DNA of 64,000 nt from Natronobacterium texcoconense (GTDB lineage Archaea; Halobacteriota; Halobacteria; Halobacteriales; Natrialbaceae), in the NCBI RefSeq assembly GCF_900104065.1, contig NZ_FNLC01000002.1, positions 1,036,995 through 1,100,994 on the forward strand, written 5' to 3'. The notes under the pieces were generated by a model. The model was not told the origin of the DNA. It searched no databases and saw nothing but the letters and a program-made list of their open reading frames with translations. Both the position numbers and the translations under genes were made by a program. Within the stretch, counting starts at the first letter, position 1. Every line of letters starts with the position of its first letter. This document shows, piece after piece, positions 50,496-60,229 of this stretch.

Positions 50496-50707
50496 TTCAG
50501 AAGAATGTCGTGGGATAGTTCAAGTATCTTCTGTGAACGAAAACTGTTCTTATCGTCGCAGACTCCGGAAGGCACTGAGCCGACCACGGGCCTGACTCTC
50601 GATAGCCACATACGTCAGAAATTGGGCTCGAGGAACGCTTATACCCGGATCGAGCGTACAGTATGTAGACCACGCCGGGAGCAACGGCAGTCGGTCGAGG
50701 AGTCACC

Positions 50708-51406
50708 ATGCTATCCGAAGCGATCAACTATCTGAAAGAGAGCGACGACGTCTGGAAGACGACCATCCTGGGTGGCGTCTTCCTGTTATTTAGCTTCCTC
50801 CTGATCCCCCTGTTTTTCGTCTGGGGATACGTCGTCCGCGTGCTGGACCGAACGGCGAACGGAAACGACGAGCCGCCGGTGTTCGACGACTGGAGCGAAC
50901 TGACGGTCGACGGGGCAAAAGCGTCCGTAATCCTGCTCGCGTACGCGCTAATTCCCATCGTCGTCGGTATCGTCCTCGTCGCCGCCGTCGCGGGAGTTAC
51001 CGGCGGAGAACCCGGCTCCGCGGGCGCGGCTGCACTGGTACTCGCCGGCCTCGTCACGCTCGCCGTCGCCGTCGGCGCGGCCTACGTCGTACCAGCGGGA
51101 CTGGCCAACTTCGCGTCCGAGCGCCGGATCCGTGCCGGCTTCCACCTCGAGACGCTACGTCCGGTGCTCTCGAGTGGCCGGTACGCGGCTGGCTGGCTAC
51201 TGGCGGTCGGGATCGTCGTCGTGGGTTCGTTCGTCTCCGGGATCCTCTCGCCGATACCGTTCCTCGGTCCCGTCCTCGGTGCGATCGTCGGCTTCTACGC
51301 CCTGGTCGCGGCCTACTACGTCGTCGGCCACACCTGGGACGACTGCCGGTCGATCGTCGTCGACGAGGGCGATCCGGAACCGTCGGGCGAGCGACCCGCG
51401 ATTTGA
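50708..51406 (+). CDS. DUF4013-type membrane protein
   Basis: Predicted 232-residue polytopic membrane protein. It starts MLSEAINYLKESDDVWKTTI, followed by about five transmembrane segments, with the family-like motif EPPVFDDWSELTVDGAKA between the first two and VVGHTWDDCRS near the end. This layout fits the DUF4013 family, common in haloarchaea and methanogens, whose function is unknown. TATA-like sequence not obvious. Confidence 0.8.
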   Translation: MLSEAINYLKESDDVWKTTILGGVFLLFSFLLIPLFFVWGYVVRVLDRTANGNDEPPVFDDWSELTVDGAKASVILLAYALIPIVVGIVLVAAVAGVTGGEPGSAGAAALVLAGLVTLAVAVGAAYVVPAGLANFASERRIRAGFHLETLRPVLSSGRYAAGWLLAVGIVVVGSFVSGILSPIPFLGPVLGAIVGFYALVAAYYVVGHTWDDCRSIVVDEGDPEPSGERPAI

Positions 51407-51485
51407 TCGGTACTTCTGTTCTCGTCCGAATACAGTTACTCCAGTAGAGTTCAGTCGTCGAAAACCGTACGTTCACGTCCGGTAT

Positions 51486-51602
51486 TCACTCGTCGTCGGG
51501 CTGATACCGATTCAGGTACCTGATCTGTAACACTTTGATGACGGCGAAGATCACACCGACCACGACGATCAGGGCCAGCGCGATCGCTTCAGCTAGCGAC
51601 AT
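51486..51602 (-). CDS. 38-residue membrane peptide
   Basis: Minus-strand frame from ATG 51602 to a stop at 51486 encoding MSLAEAIALALIVVVGVIFA followed by VIKVLQIRYLNRYQPDDE: a single transmembrane helix with a basic then acidic cytoplasmic end. Length is too short to be sure, but the frame is clean and lies between convergent and divergent genes with no overlap. Function unknown. Confidence 0.5.
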   Translation of the reverse strand: MSLAEAIALALIVVVGVIFAVIKVLQIRYLNRYQPDDE

Positions 51603-51709
51603 GCGACGTGGTTCCAGCCGTACTGACAAGTAACTAACCGCTTCTGGCGCTCGTATCCCGACCGTTTCCCGATGGACAACCATTAGTCCCGCGCCGCGAA
51701 CACTCGAGT

Positions 51710-52903
51710 ATGGAGACGACAGCCGCTTTCGAGGGCCTCGAGTGCGTCGACTGCGGAACGACGTTCGACGCCGCCGAGGAGACCCATCGGTGTCCCGAGT
51801 GTAGTGGGATTCTCGATCCGACCTACGACTACGACGCGATTGACCTCGACCGCGAGACGCTCGCATCGCGGCCGTTCGACTCGATGTGGCGTTACGAGGA
51901 ACTGCTGCCGTTCGAGCGGGAGTCGGCGGTCACGATGGACGAGGGGACGACGCCGCTGGTGGAGTGTCCGAACCTGGCCGACGAGATGGGCGTCGGGCGC
52001 GTACTGATCAAAGACGAGGGACGGAACCCGACGGGGACGTTCAAGGACCGCGGACAGACGGTCGCGGTGACGGCGGCGACCCAGCACGGCGCGAGCGACG
52101 TCGTCCTCGCCTCGGCCGGCAACGCGGGTCAGGCCGCCTCTGCCTACGCAGGACGTGCAGGACTGGACTCGCACGTCTACCTGCCATCGCGTTCGGGCTT
52201 TACGAACAAGGCGATGGTCAACGTCCACGGCGGCGACATGACCGTCGTCGGCGGACGGATCGGCGACGCGGGTGCAGCCTACGAGGAAGCCCGCGAAGAG
52301 AACGACGACTGGTACCCGCTGCAGACGTTCGTCACACCCTACCGCCACGAGGGGAAGAAGACGATGTTCTACGAAATCGTCGAACAGCTCGACTGGGAGG
52401 TCCCCGACGCGATCACCTATCCGACCGGCGGCGGCGTCGGCCTGATCGGGATGTACAAGGCCGCGACGGAGTTCCGTAATCTGGGACTGATCGACGACCT
52501 CCCGGGACTGTACGCAGCCCAGGCCTCGGGCTGTGCCCCCATCGTCGAGGCCTACGAAGAAGGGTGGGACGAACACGACCCCGTCGAAACCCCCGACACC
52601 ATCTGCGGGGGTCTCGAGATTCCCGACCCCGGCGCCAGTCCGTGGGTCCTCGAGGCGCTCCGCGAGACCGACGGCGGCGCGGTCGCGACCGACGACCCGG
52701 ACATCTTAGAGGCGGGCGTTCAGGTCGCGAAGCACGAGGGCCTCGAGATGGTTCCAAGCTCTGCGGCCGCGGCGAGCGGCGCGTGGGAACTCGCCGATCG
52801 AGGCGAGTTCGACGGCGACGAGACGATCGTCATCATGAACACGGGGACCGGGAACAAGGAAGCGGACGTGCTGCGGAGCCACCTGATGAGTCAGGGCGTC
52901 TAA
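51710..52903 (+). CDS. thrC: Threonine synthase
   Basis: Predicted 397-residue PLP enzyme converting O-phosphohomoserine to threonine. The N-terminal zinc-ribbon-like segment CVDCGTTFDAAEETHRCPEC is typical of this branch. The PLP lysine is in NPTGTFKDRGQTVAVTAA, the phosphate-binding glycines are in TYPTGGGVGLIGMYKA, and the end includes PSSAAAASGAWELADRG. Cytosolic, threonine pathway. Divergent from the small peptide gene at 51486. Confidence 0.92.
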   Translation: METTAAFEGLECVDCGTTFDAAEETHRCPECSGILDPTYDYDAIDLDRETLASRPFDSMWRYEELLPFERESAVTMDEGTTPLVECPNLADEMGVGRVLIKDEGRNPTGTFKDRGQTVAVTAATQHGASDVVLASAGNAGQAASAYAGRAGLDSHVYLPSRSGFTNKAMVNVHGGDMTVVGGRIGDAGAAYEEAREENDDWYPLQTFVTPYRHEGKKTMFYEIVEQLDWEVPDAITYPTGGGVGLIGMYKAATEFRNLGLIDDLPGLYAAQASGCAPIVEAYEEGWDEHDPVETPDTICGGLEIPDPGASPWVLEALRETDGGAVATDDPDILEAGVQVAKHEGLEMVPSSAAAASGAWELADRGEFDGDETIVIMNTGTGNKEADVLRSHLMSQGV

Positions 52904-53035
52904 GGGAGACCGAGCAGCAGTCGACGCCGGAACGCCACGACGAGAACGAGATACTCCGGTGGACGACTCGGACGATCTACTGCGCAAGCGTACCTCTCCT
53001 GCAGTTGTGTCGGTACTGGCGGACAGCAGTCCGTC

Positions 53036-53545
53036 TCACTCCTCCGCGACGGGGGCGACCATCGTGTGTCTGGAGTGTTCGAAGCCGAGTTTGTCGTAGA
53101 ACGCGAGGGCGCGTTCGTTCTCCACGTCAACCTTGAGTTTGAGTTCGTCACAGCCAGCCTCACGAGCCTGTCTTTCGGCACGCTCGATCAGTTCGCCGGC
53201 GAGACCAGTACCACGGTACGGTTCCGTGACGTAAATATCACAAACGACGAGTCGGTCGGGTCGATCGAAGACGGCCGGTGCCTCGTCCACCTCGGTCGCG
53301 ACGAACCCCACAAAGTCACCGCTGCTCTCTGCGCCGTTCGATCCGTCAACGGCAACCCATACCCGGTACCCATCGGTTTCGTGGCGCTCAAGTCGGTATT
53401 CGAGTTCCTCGGAGACGATGTCGACGTCGTCGGCGAGCGAAAAGTCATCCAGCAGTTCGCCGAGTTCGCGGTTGTACGGAAGCCAGAGTTCTTCGAGGTA
53501 GCGACGGACCGGTTTCTCGTCGGCAGGGAGTCGACGGATCTCCAT
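53036..53545 (-). CDS. GNAT-family N-acetyltransferase
   Basis: Predicted 169-residue acetyl-CoA-dependent transferase. The acetyl-CoA motif A is [20 protein letters not shown] and motif B includes [19 protein letters not shown], the usual N-E-x-A-x-x-F-Y signature. Substrate unknown (amines, protein N-termini or small molecules). It is divergent from the GGGP synthase gene with about 200 bp between starts. Confidence 0.88.
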   Translation of the reverse strand: MEIRRLPADEKPVRRYLEELWLPYNRELGELLDDFSLADDVDIVSEELEYRLERHETDGYRVWVAVDGSNGAESSGDFVGFVATEVDEAPAVFDRPDRLVVCDIYVTEPYRGTGLAGELIERAERQAREAGCDELKLKVDVENERALAFYDKLGFEHSRHTMVAPVAEE

Positions 53546-53747
53546 GGACGCTCGTCACAGTCAGATGACTTCTGTCTGGTGTACCAGACTGACATGTGTC
53601 GAAACGAACGTCTCGATCCGAGGTTCTCGAAGAAATAAATCAGACGATGAGTGGTGTAACACCCCGAAATTCGACCGCTACTCGAGCGGGGAATACGCAC
53701 GCCGAACATTCGTAGCGTTTTTGCCGTCTGTCGGGAAACGGAGGGGT

Positions 53748-54455
53748 ATGACTACCTCTACTCCGTGGGAAGACTGGGATCACGTTCTCAAGATCGACCC
53801 CGACAAGGAACTGCCGGAGGGCGTCACCTACGGCGATCTCTGTGCGACCGGGACCGACGCTATCGAGATCGGTGGCACGATGGGGATCACCGAGGAGAAC
53901 ATGGCCGACGTCATCGAGGCCTGTGCCGAACACGACGTGCCGCTCTACCAGGAACCCTCGAGTCCCGACGTCGTCCTCCGAGACGACGCGCTCGAGGGCT
54001 ACCTCATCCCGACCGTGCTCAACGCCGGGTCACCGTTCTGGATCACCGGCGCACACAAGGAGTGGGTCCGACTCGATGGCGACTTCGACTGGGAGCGGAC
54101 GACGACGGAGGCCTACATCGTGATGAACCCCGAGGCCGACGTCGCGACCTACACCGAGGCCGACTGTGACCTGGACGCCGACGACGTCGCCGCCTACGCG
54201 ACCGTCGCCGAACGGATGTTCGGCCAGGAGATCGTCTACGTCGAGTACTCCGGGACGTTCGGCGACGAGGAGATCGTCGAGGCAGCAGGCGAGGCAACCA
54301 CCGAGTCGACGCTGTTCTACGGTGGCGGTATCCACGACTACGACTCGGCGCGGACGATGGCCCAGTACGCGGACGTCGTGGTCGTCGGTGACCTCGCACA
54401 CGACGAAGGCGTCGAGGCAGTACGGAAGACCGTCGAGGGTGCTTCGGACGCCTAA
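53748..54455 (+). CDS. Geranylgeranylglyceryl phosphate synthase
   Basis: Predicted 235-residue TIM-barrel enzyme that makes the first ether bond of archaeal membrane lipids from sn-glycerol-1-phosphate and geranylgeranyl diphosphate. Motifs: [45 protein letters not shown], and [13 protein letters not shown], the phosphate-binding end. Start ATG 53748 ([18 protein letters not shown]) fits family N-termini; the upstream frame is non-conserved. Cytosolic or membrane-associated, essential. Confidence 0.93.
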   Translation: MTTSTPWEDWDHVLKIDPDKELPEGVTYGDLCATGTDAIEIGGTMGITEENMADVIEACAEHDVPLYQEPSSPDVVLRDDALEGYLIPTVLNAGSPFWITGAHKEWVRLDGDFDWERTTTEAYIVMNPEADVATYTEADCDLDADDVAAYATVAERMFGQEIVYVEYSGTFGDEEIVEAAGEATTESTLFYGGGIHDYDSARTMAQYADVVVVGDLAHDEGVEAVRKTVEGASDA

Positions 54456-54536
54456 TCGTTGGAATTAGGGCGCTTCGAGGCTGAAAAAGGCCAGTTGGCC
54501 TAAACTGTTTTGCGTCTCCGGTCACCTCCGGATACT

Positions 54537-55199
54537 ATGGCTCTCCTCGCCGAGTTCCAAGCGGCGTCGCCGAGGCTGGTCCTCGGACCCACCCTCGAGG
54601 CGATGCCGTCACTCGACGTGGAACTCGAACGCCAGTACGCGATCGATCCGGCACAGCCGATCGCGTTCTGCTGGGCTCGCTGTAGGAACTTCGAGCAGTT
54701 CGAGCGTGCGCTGTCGACGGACCGAACGGTCGCAGAGTTCGAACAGATCGACCGCGGAGACGGCCGATCGCTGTACCGGATTCAGCGCAGCGACTCGAAC
54801 GTCGTCCACGCCTACCGTCGCTGGGTTTCGGTCGGCGGCGAACTCCTCGAGTGTCGCGGCTCGAACGGCCACTGGGAGATCGAGATGCGGTTTCCCGACC
54901 GGGACGCGTTCGCTCGCTATCACGAGTTTCTCGAGGACGAAGAGGTCGAGTTCACTCTCCATCGGCTCGCCGACGCCGAGGACGTACCCGCGTCCCGCCG
55001 CGACGACCGCGTTCTCACCGACTCCCAGCGGGAAGCGATCGAACTCGCGTTCGAGTACGGTTTCTTCGAGGTACCTCGGGAGACGGACCTCGCGACGATC
55101 GCACACGATCTCGGCGTCTCGAGTCAGGCAGTCAGCGAACGGTTGCGCCGGGGACAGGCGCGACTGGTCGAAGAACAGCTATTCGGTAGTACCAGCTGA
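54537..55199 (+). CDS. BAT-like HTH transcriptional regulator
   Basis: Predicted 220-residue regulator of the bacterio-opsin-activator type. An N-terminal sensing region (residues 1-~155, including MALLAEFQAASPRLVLGPTL) is followed by an HTH_10 domain: LTDSQREAIELAFEYGFFEV, PRETDLATIAHDLGVSSQAV, SERLRRGQARLVEE. These proteins typically control a few nearby or metabolic genes. It lies after GGGP synthase and before the sirtuin gene. One of three related regulators in this window (others at 56052 and 62364). Confidence 0.85.
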   Translation: MALLAEFQAASPRLVLGPTLEAMPSLDVELERQYAIDPAQPIAFCWARCRNFEQFERALSTDRTVAEFEQIDRGDGRSLYRIQRSDSNVVHAYRRWVSVGGELLECRGSNGHWEIEMRFPDRDAFARYHEFLEDEEVEFTLHRLADAEDVPASRRDDRVLTDSQREAIELAFEYGFFEVPRETDLATIAHDLGVSSQAVSERLRRGQARLVEEQLFGSTS

Positions 55200-55241
55200 A
55201 ACGAGTTGCACACCGATCGGATGTGCATCGAGTGTCAGCGG

Positions 55242-56009
55242 CTACGATAACAGCTCTCGGAGCCGTGGCACCGTCTCGGTGACGTCCTCGCGCTGAATCA
55301 CGTCCGCGACGTCGTCGACGGGCGTCGACTCGAGGTTGACGACGCCGACGGTCGCCCCGCTCGAGGCGGCCTGACGGGGCAGCGACGCGGCGGGTTCGAC
55401 GACCAGCGAGGAGCCGATTGCGAGAAAGACGTCGCTCTCCTGGGCCAGCGACCGGGCACGCTGGATGGCCGCACCCGGAAGCTGTTCGCCGAAGAGGACG
55501 ACGTCGGGTTTGTAGATTCCGCCACAGTCACAGGTCGGCGGGCGCTCGCCCTCGGCGGCGCGTTCGAAGATCGGATCGCCGTCGCGTCGCTTCCCGCAGT
55601 CGACACAGCGGACCCGGCGGGCGTTGCCGTGGAGTTCGAGAATCGTGGCGTCGTCGTCCGAGTCGCCAACGGTGTCCGCCGCGTCCTCGTGTAACCCGTC
55701 CGTATTCTGTGTGAGGATGGCGTCGAGGTATCCTTCACGACTCATCGCGGCCAGCGCGTCGTGGGCGGCGTTTGGCTCGTAGTCGTCGCCGAACATCGCC
55801 TGCTGTAGCTCGATCCGGTCGGCCCAGAACCCGTCCGGATCGCGCTGGAACCGGCCGTAGGTGAACTGTCCCTCGTCGAACCGGTCCCAGACGCCGTCGT
55901 CGCCACGGAAGGTCGGAACGCCGGACGGAGCCGAAATTCCCGCGCCCGTGAGAGCGACGACCGTCGCGTCCCGATCGATCTCTGCCGCGAGTCGCTCGAG
56001 GTCGTCCAT
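55242..56009 (-). CDS. NAD-dependent protein deacylase (sirtuin)
   Basis: Predicted 255-residue Sir2-family enzyme. NAD-binding motif VALTGAGISAPSGVPTFRG (residues ~15-33), ILTQNTDGLHEDA with the Asn/Asp pair, catalytic His in ELHGNARRVRC, two zinc pairs CVDC and CDC (in PTCDCGGIYKPD), and AIGSSLVVEPAASLP. The family deacetylates lysines of proteins such as Alba or metabolic enzymes. Start ATG 56009 (MDDLERLAAEI) is preferred to 56036. Convergent with the BAT-like gene at 54537. Confidence 0.92.
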   Translation of the reverse strand: MDDLERLAAEIDRDATVVALTGAGISAPSGVPTFRGDDGVWDRFDEGQFTYGRFQRDPDGFWADRIELQQAMFGDDYEPNAAHDALAAMSREGYLDAILTQNTDGLHEDAADTVGDSDDDATILELHGNARRVRCVDCGKRRDGDPIFERAAEGERPPTCDCGGIYKPDVVLFGEQLPGAAIQRARSLAQESDVFLAIGSSLVVEPAASLPRQAASSGATVGVVNLESTPVDDVADVIQREDVTETVPRLRELLS

Positions 56010-56051
56010 ACCGATACCGAGGCGTTCGATAGACAAAAGCGACGAGGACCG

Positions 56052-56732
56052 TCACCGGACCGACGACGCGTACGCGTCGGCCAGCTTCGCCTCGATTCGC
56101 TGGAGGTGTTCGCTGACGGTCCCCGGCGCGAGACCGAGCTGACTCGCGAGTTCGCGATGGGTCGTTCCCCGGGGCACCTCGTAGTATCCCTCGCGAACTG
56201 CCAGTTCGAACAGTTCCCGCTGGCGAGGCGTCAGCGCAGGTGCAGTCGGATCCGAACCGGGTTCGTACTCGCCCGTCCGTCGGAGATCGAAGCCGACCGC
56301 CTCGGGAAGCGCCGCGACCGCCCGCTGGATCGACCGGTCGGGGCCGACGATCGTCACCTCGAGACCACGGTCGCCGTACCCTTCTCGTCCCGTGTCGACG
56401 TACTCCATCGGCCAGTCGACGACGATATCGTGTTCGTGAAGGATCGAGAGGAGGTCGTCGACAGGGTCGACGGTCCGACACTGAACGTAGGCGATACCGT
56501 GACCGTCGTCGCCGGCGACGTCGTATTCGGTCACGTCGGGCGCGTCCGCGAGTAGCGAGCGGGCACACTCGAGGTCGCCTCGTAACTCGAGCAGTTCGGC
56601 GTACCGATCCTCGTCGAGGGGGTTCAGGTGGCGAATCGCCTCGATGAAGACCGCATCGCTCCGGGCGAAGGTCGCGTCCCTCGTGGTGAGTTCCCCTTCG
56701 GACCAGCACAACACGACGGTTACGTATCTCAT
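56052..56732 (-). CDS. BAT-like HTH transcriptional regulator
   Basis: Predicted 226-residue protein of the same architecture as the gene at 54537: an N-terminal sensing region (MRYVTVVLCWSEGEL) and C-terminal HTH_10 (LTPRQRELFELAVREGYYEV, RELASQLGLAPGTVSEHLQR). It is divergent from the cytochrome P450 gene, with 92 bp and a TTGATAAATA box between, so it may control that gene. Start 56732 is preferred because the upstream frame (MLAVFINTIPY) would run into the promoter region. Confidence 0.82.
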   Translation of the reverse strand: MRYVTVVLCWSEGELTTRDATFARSDAVFIEAIRHLNPLDEDRYAELLELRGDLECARSLLADAPDVTEYDVAGDDGHGIAYVQCRTVDPVDDLLSILHEHDIVVDWPMEYVDTGREGYGDRGLEVTIVGPDRSIQRAVAALPEAVGFDLRRTGEYEPGSDPTAPALTPRQRELFELAVREGYYEVPRGTTHRELASQLGLAPGTVSEHLQRIEAKLADAYASSVR

Positions 56733-56824
56733 CCTCGTATTCTGCAAGTAGGGGATCGTGTTGATAAATACGGCTAGCATGCTCGGGTACAGAAGAACGC
56801 GTCTGGAGATGGTGACAGCGACAC

Positions 56825-58177
56825 ATGGCCGACGTTCCCGCGAACGAGGATCGACCGTCAGGTCCCGACGGACTGCCGGTGCTCGGTAACCAGCTTGCCT
56901 TCCTCCGTGATCCTTACGGATTTATGACGGAAACTGCCCGCGAGTACGGTGACATCGCCCACTGGGAGGACCCGACCGGTCCCGTCTACCAGCTCAACCA
57001 TCCCGACTACATCGAGCAGGTGCTGGTCCAGAACAACGAGAACTACGTCAAGGGCGACCGGTTCCAGCACATTCTCCGACCGATTACGGGCAACGGCATC
57101 CTGAACAGCGAAGGTGCCGTCTGGCGGCGCAACCGCCACCTGATCCAGCCGGCCTTCCGGCCCGACCGAATCCAGGAGTACGCGTCGATGATGACCGACT
57201 TCACCGGCGAAGCCCTCGAGGATTGGACCGACGGCGAGACCCGACTCGTCCACGAAGACATGATGGAGGTAACGCTTCGGATCGTCGCGCGAGCGCTGTT
57301 CGGCGCGGACGTCGACGACCACGTCGACACCGTCGGTGCGGCCTTAGAGGAGTTCATGGCCGCGACCGAGAACCTCCCGCATCTGATCCTGCCAGCGGGA
57401 ATCCCGACGCCTGCACGACGACGTATCGAGCGTGCACGCGAGGACCTCGACGAGGTCGTCTACGGACTGATCGAGCAACGGAAACGGAACCCGACGGATC
57501 AGGACGTCATCTCGAAGCTACTCGAGGGCGACGGGAACAGCGACGACCCGGCGAAGACGGCGATGGCACCCGACCAGATCAGAGACGAGGTCGTTACACT
57601 CCTGCTGGCCGGCCACGAGACGACGGCGCTCGCGTTGACGCTTACCTTCTATCTCCTCTCGAAGAACCCGCAGGCCGAACAGCGACTGGTCGACGAACTC
57701 GAGGAGGTCCTCGACGGCGAGACGCCGACGATGGAGGACCTCTCGAAGCTGACCTACACCGAGAAGGTCGTCAAGGAGTCGATGCGACTCTACCCCCCGG
57801 TGCCGGGAATCGTCCGCGAGCCGGTCAAGCCCGACATTATCGGCGGCTACGAGATTCCGCCGGGAGCGACCGTCCGCATGCACCAGTGGGTCGTCCACCG
57901 CGATCCGCGGTGGTACGACGACCCGCTCGCCTTCCGACCAGCGCGCTGGACCGACGAGATGGAATCGGAGCTACCGAAACTCGCCTACTTCCCGTTCGCC
58001 GCGGGACCCCGGCGCTGTATCGGCGACCGCTTCGCGATGCTCGAGGCGCGGCTCCTGCTGGCGACCATCTACCAGAACTATCATCTCGAACTCGTCCCCG
58101 GGACGGGGCTGGATCTGCGGGCGACGATCACCGCACGGCCGAAAGAGGAGATTCCGATGACGGTGTACGAGCGGTGA
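56825..58177 (+). CDS. Cytochrome P450 (soluble)
   Basis: Predicted 450-residue haem-thiolate monooxygenase without membrane anchor. I-helix oxygen-binding motif LLLAGHETTALALTL, ExxR motif KESMRLYPP, PERF-like region PLAFRPARWTD and haem-binding loop FPFAAGPRRCIGDRFAM with the axial Cys. It would oxidise a hydrophobic substrate with electrons from ferredoxin or a flavoprotein; no redox partner is adjacent. Its start at ATG 56825 is 92 bp from the divergent BAT-like gene. A small acidic gene (58219) follows closely. Confidence 0.93.
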   Translation: MADVPANEDRPSGPDGLPVLGNQLAFLRDPYGFMTETAREYGDIAHWEDPTGPVYQLNHPDYIEQVLVQNNENYVKGDRFQHILRPITGNGILNSEGAVWRRNRHLIQPAFRPDRIQEYASMMTDFTGEALEDWTDGETRLVHEDMMEVTLRIVARALFGADVDDHVDTVGAALEEFMAATENLPHLILPAGIPTPARRRIERAREDLDEVVYGLIEQRKRNPTDQDVISKLLEGDGNSDDPAKTAMAPDQIRDEVVTLLLAGHETTALALTLTFYLLSKNPQAEQRLVDELEEVLDGETPTMEDLSKLTYTEKVVKESMRLYPPVPGIVREPVKPDIIGGYEIPPGATVRMHQWVVHRDPRWYDDPLAFRPARWTDEMESELPKLAYFPFAAGPRRCIGDRFAMLEARLLLATIYQNYHLELVPGTGLDLRATITARPKEEIPMTVYER

Positions 58178-58218
58178 CGCAAACACTTACTGGGCTGGGT
58201 TCGGTAGGACGTTCTAGG

Positions 58219-58374
58219 ATGACCGATCCGTCCGATCCCGGTGCTTCCGACGAGACCAGGCCAGACGCCGCGGACCTTCGCGAGGAGACGTTCTACGCCG
58301 ATGCCGCCCCTGCCGATCCGGCCGTGCTGAACGAGGGCGGAGACGGTGATCGGACGCTCGACGAGTTGTTCTAA
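58219..58374 (+). CDS. Small acidic protein downstream of P450
   Basis: Predicted 51-residue very acidic protein, [20 protein letters not shown] then [20 protein letters not shown], ending [10 protein letters not shown]. No Cys, no membrane segment. It begins 41 bp after the P450 stop on the same strand and could be co-transcribed. Similar short acidic proteins are widespread in haloarchaea; function unknown. Confidence 0.6.
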   Translation: MTDPSDPGASDETRPDAADLREETFYADAAPADPAVLNEGGDGDRTLDELF

Positions 58375-58450
58375 CCGGACAGTCACCACCGCTTTCTCCT
58401 TCCGGCCGCGAACGATTGCGCTTAAGTTCCGGCTACGTGAATCGGGAGGT

Positions 58451-59755
58451 ATGCAGGACAGAACCTACACTGAAGACGCCGAGCCGGGCGACGACGTTAC
58501 CGTTGCCGGCTGGGTCCACGAGGTCCGTGACCTCGGCGGCATCGCATTCTTGATTCTGCGGGACGCAACCGGCAAGATCCAGGTCAAGTTCGAGAAAGAC
58601 GAGATGGACGACGACCTCGTCGAGACCGGTCTCGACGTCGCTCGAGAGAGCGTCATCCGCGTCTCCGGTAGCGTCGAGGAAGAGCCGCGCGCGCCGACGG
58701 GCGTCGAGGTCACGCCCGAGGAACTCGAGGTCGTCTCGGAGGCCGACCCGGAACTGCCACTCGACCCCTCCGGCAAGGTCGACGCCGAACTCTCGACGCG
58801 ACTGGACAACCGGACGCTGGACCTCCGCAAGGGGGAAGTCCAGGCCATCTTCGAGATTCGCGCCGAGATCCTGCGAGCCGTTCGCAAGGAGTTCCGCGCG
58901 TTCCGCGCGACCGAGATCACCACGCCGAAGATCGTCGCCACCGGAACCGAGGGCGGCACCGAACTCTTCCCGATCACCTACTTCGGCGAGGAGGCGTTCA
59001 TGAACCAGAGCCCACAACTGTTCAAGCAGCTGATCGCGGGCTCGAACGTCGAACGCGTCTTCGAGATCGGTCCGATCTTCCGCGCCGAAGAGCACAACAC
59101 GCCGCGTCACCTCAACGAGGCGACCTCGATCGACTTCGAGGGCGCGTTCTGTGACGCCCACGACGCGATGGACGTCGCGGAAGGCATCGTGAAGGCGGCC
59201 TACGAAGCAGTCAACGAGAACTGCAGCGAGGAACTCGAGGCGCTCGGACTCGAAGACGAGTTCGAAGTTCCCGAGGGCGACTTCCCGCGCATCAGCTACG
59301 AGGAGGCCATCGAGCGCATCAACGCGACGGGCGAACTCGACGAGCAGCTGGTCTGGGGCGACGACCTCCCGACCGAGGCTGAGAAGGCGCTCGGCGACGA
59401 CGTCGGCGGCCACTACTTCATCACGGACTGGCCGAGCGAGATCAAGCCGTTCTACATCAAAGACCACGACGACGACGAACAGCTCTCGACCGGCTTCGAC
59501 CTGATGCACCCGCGCATGGAACTGGTCTCGGGCGGCCAGCGCGAACACCGCAACGAACACCTCATCGAAGGCTTCGAACAGCAGGGGCTCGACCCCGAAC
59601 AGTTCGAGTACTACACGAAGATGTTCAAGTACGGCATGCCGCCCCACGCCGGCTTCGGTCTCGGCGGCGAGCGCCTGATCATGACGATCCTCGGACTGGA
59701 CAACATTCGGGAAGCGGTTCTCTTCCCGCGAGATCGTCAACGTCTGAGCCCGTAG
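58451..59755 (+). CDS. aspS: Aspartyl-tRNA synthetase (archaeal, class II)
   Basis: Predicted 434-residue synthetase. The N-terminal OB domain that reads the anticodon covers residues ~1-105 ([20 protein letters not shown]). The catalytic class II domain contains [20 protein letters not shown], motif 2 [20 protein letters not shown] and motif 3 [20 protein letters not shown]. Archaeal enzymes of this type may also charge tRNA-Asn for transamidation. The start at 58451 ([13 protein letters not shown]) is standard; the end [10 protein letters not shown] is the usual haloarchaeal terminus and is part of the tandem repeat that follows. Confidence 0.94.
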   Translation: MQDRTYTEDAEPGDDVTVAGWVHEVRDLGGIAFLILRDATGKIQVKFEKDEMDDDLVETGLDVARESVIRVSGSVEEEPRAPTGVEVTPEELEVVSEADPELPLDPSGKVDAELSTRLDNRTLDLRKGEVQAIFEIRAEILRAVRKEFRAFRATEITTPKIVATGTEGGTELFPITYFGEEAFMNQSPQLFKQLIAGSNVERVFEIGPIFRAEEHNTPRHLNEATSIDFEGAFCDAHDAMDVAEGIVKAAYEAVNENCSEELEALGLEDEFEVPEGDFPRISYEEAIERINATGELDEQLVWGDDLPTEAEKALGDDVGGHYFITDWPSEIKPFYIKDHDDDEQLSTGFDLMHPRMELVSGGQREHRNEHLIEGFEQQGLDPEQFEYYTKMFKYGMPPHAGFGLGGERLIMTILGLDNIREAVLFPRDRQRLSP

Positions 59756-60090
59756 GCGAAGACGTTGAGAGCGCGTGGAAACCACGAGCGCGTAGCGCGA
59801 GTGCGTTTCCTCGAGATCGCCAGCGTCTGTCGCCCTAGGCGACAGACCTGGGAGCCAGCAAGGCGTGGCGAGCGTGCGAGCCACGTCTTGCAGGACCGTC
59901 AACGTCTGAGTCCCTGACGAAGACGCTGGGGGCCAGCGAGACGAGGAAACGAGTCTCGCAGGAGCGTCAGCGGCTGAGCCCGTAGGCGAGGTCGCCGTTG
60001 TCGATCGAGAGCCAGAGAGACGAACGAAGTGAGTCTCTCGCTGTTCCCGAGGAACCGGCAGCACCTGTCTCCGTAGGCGAAATTCTTCCT
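59735..60090 (+). repeat. Imperfect tandem array of the aspS 3' end
   Basis: Four units and a partial fifth begin at 59735, 59818, 59897, 59965 and about 60055, with spacing 83, 79, 68 and about 90 nt. Each unit opens with a version of CGTCAACGTCTGAGCCCGTA, which in the first unit is the end of aspS including its stop, and then holds a hairpin, for example GGAAACCACGAGCGCGTAGC in unit 1. The units differ in hairpin sequence but keep the lead. It may form several RNA stem-loops in the 3' UTR of aspS or be a decaying mobile repeat. 60091-60229 shows only the likely promoter of the next gene (AATAATATATG). Confidence 0.75.
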
Positions 60091-60229
60091 ACGATTGCAC
60101 CCTCGAAAACGCGATTGATAACGGTACAGTCACCGATCGGGAGAACAGGACCTCAGTCAGAACCGATATTTTCTCACATACTACAGCCAGGTAATAATAT
60201 ATGTTTGGATAGAACACAGTTCTGTATTC

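Noticed and set aside
59735-60090. CRISPR array
   Set aside because: Units vary in length and sequence, the conserved part is a gene end, and no cas genes are nearby.
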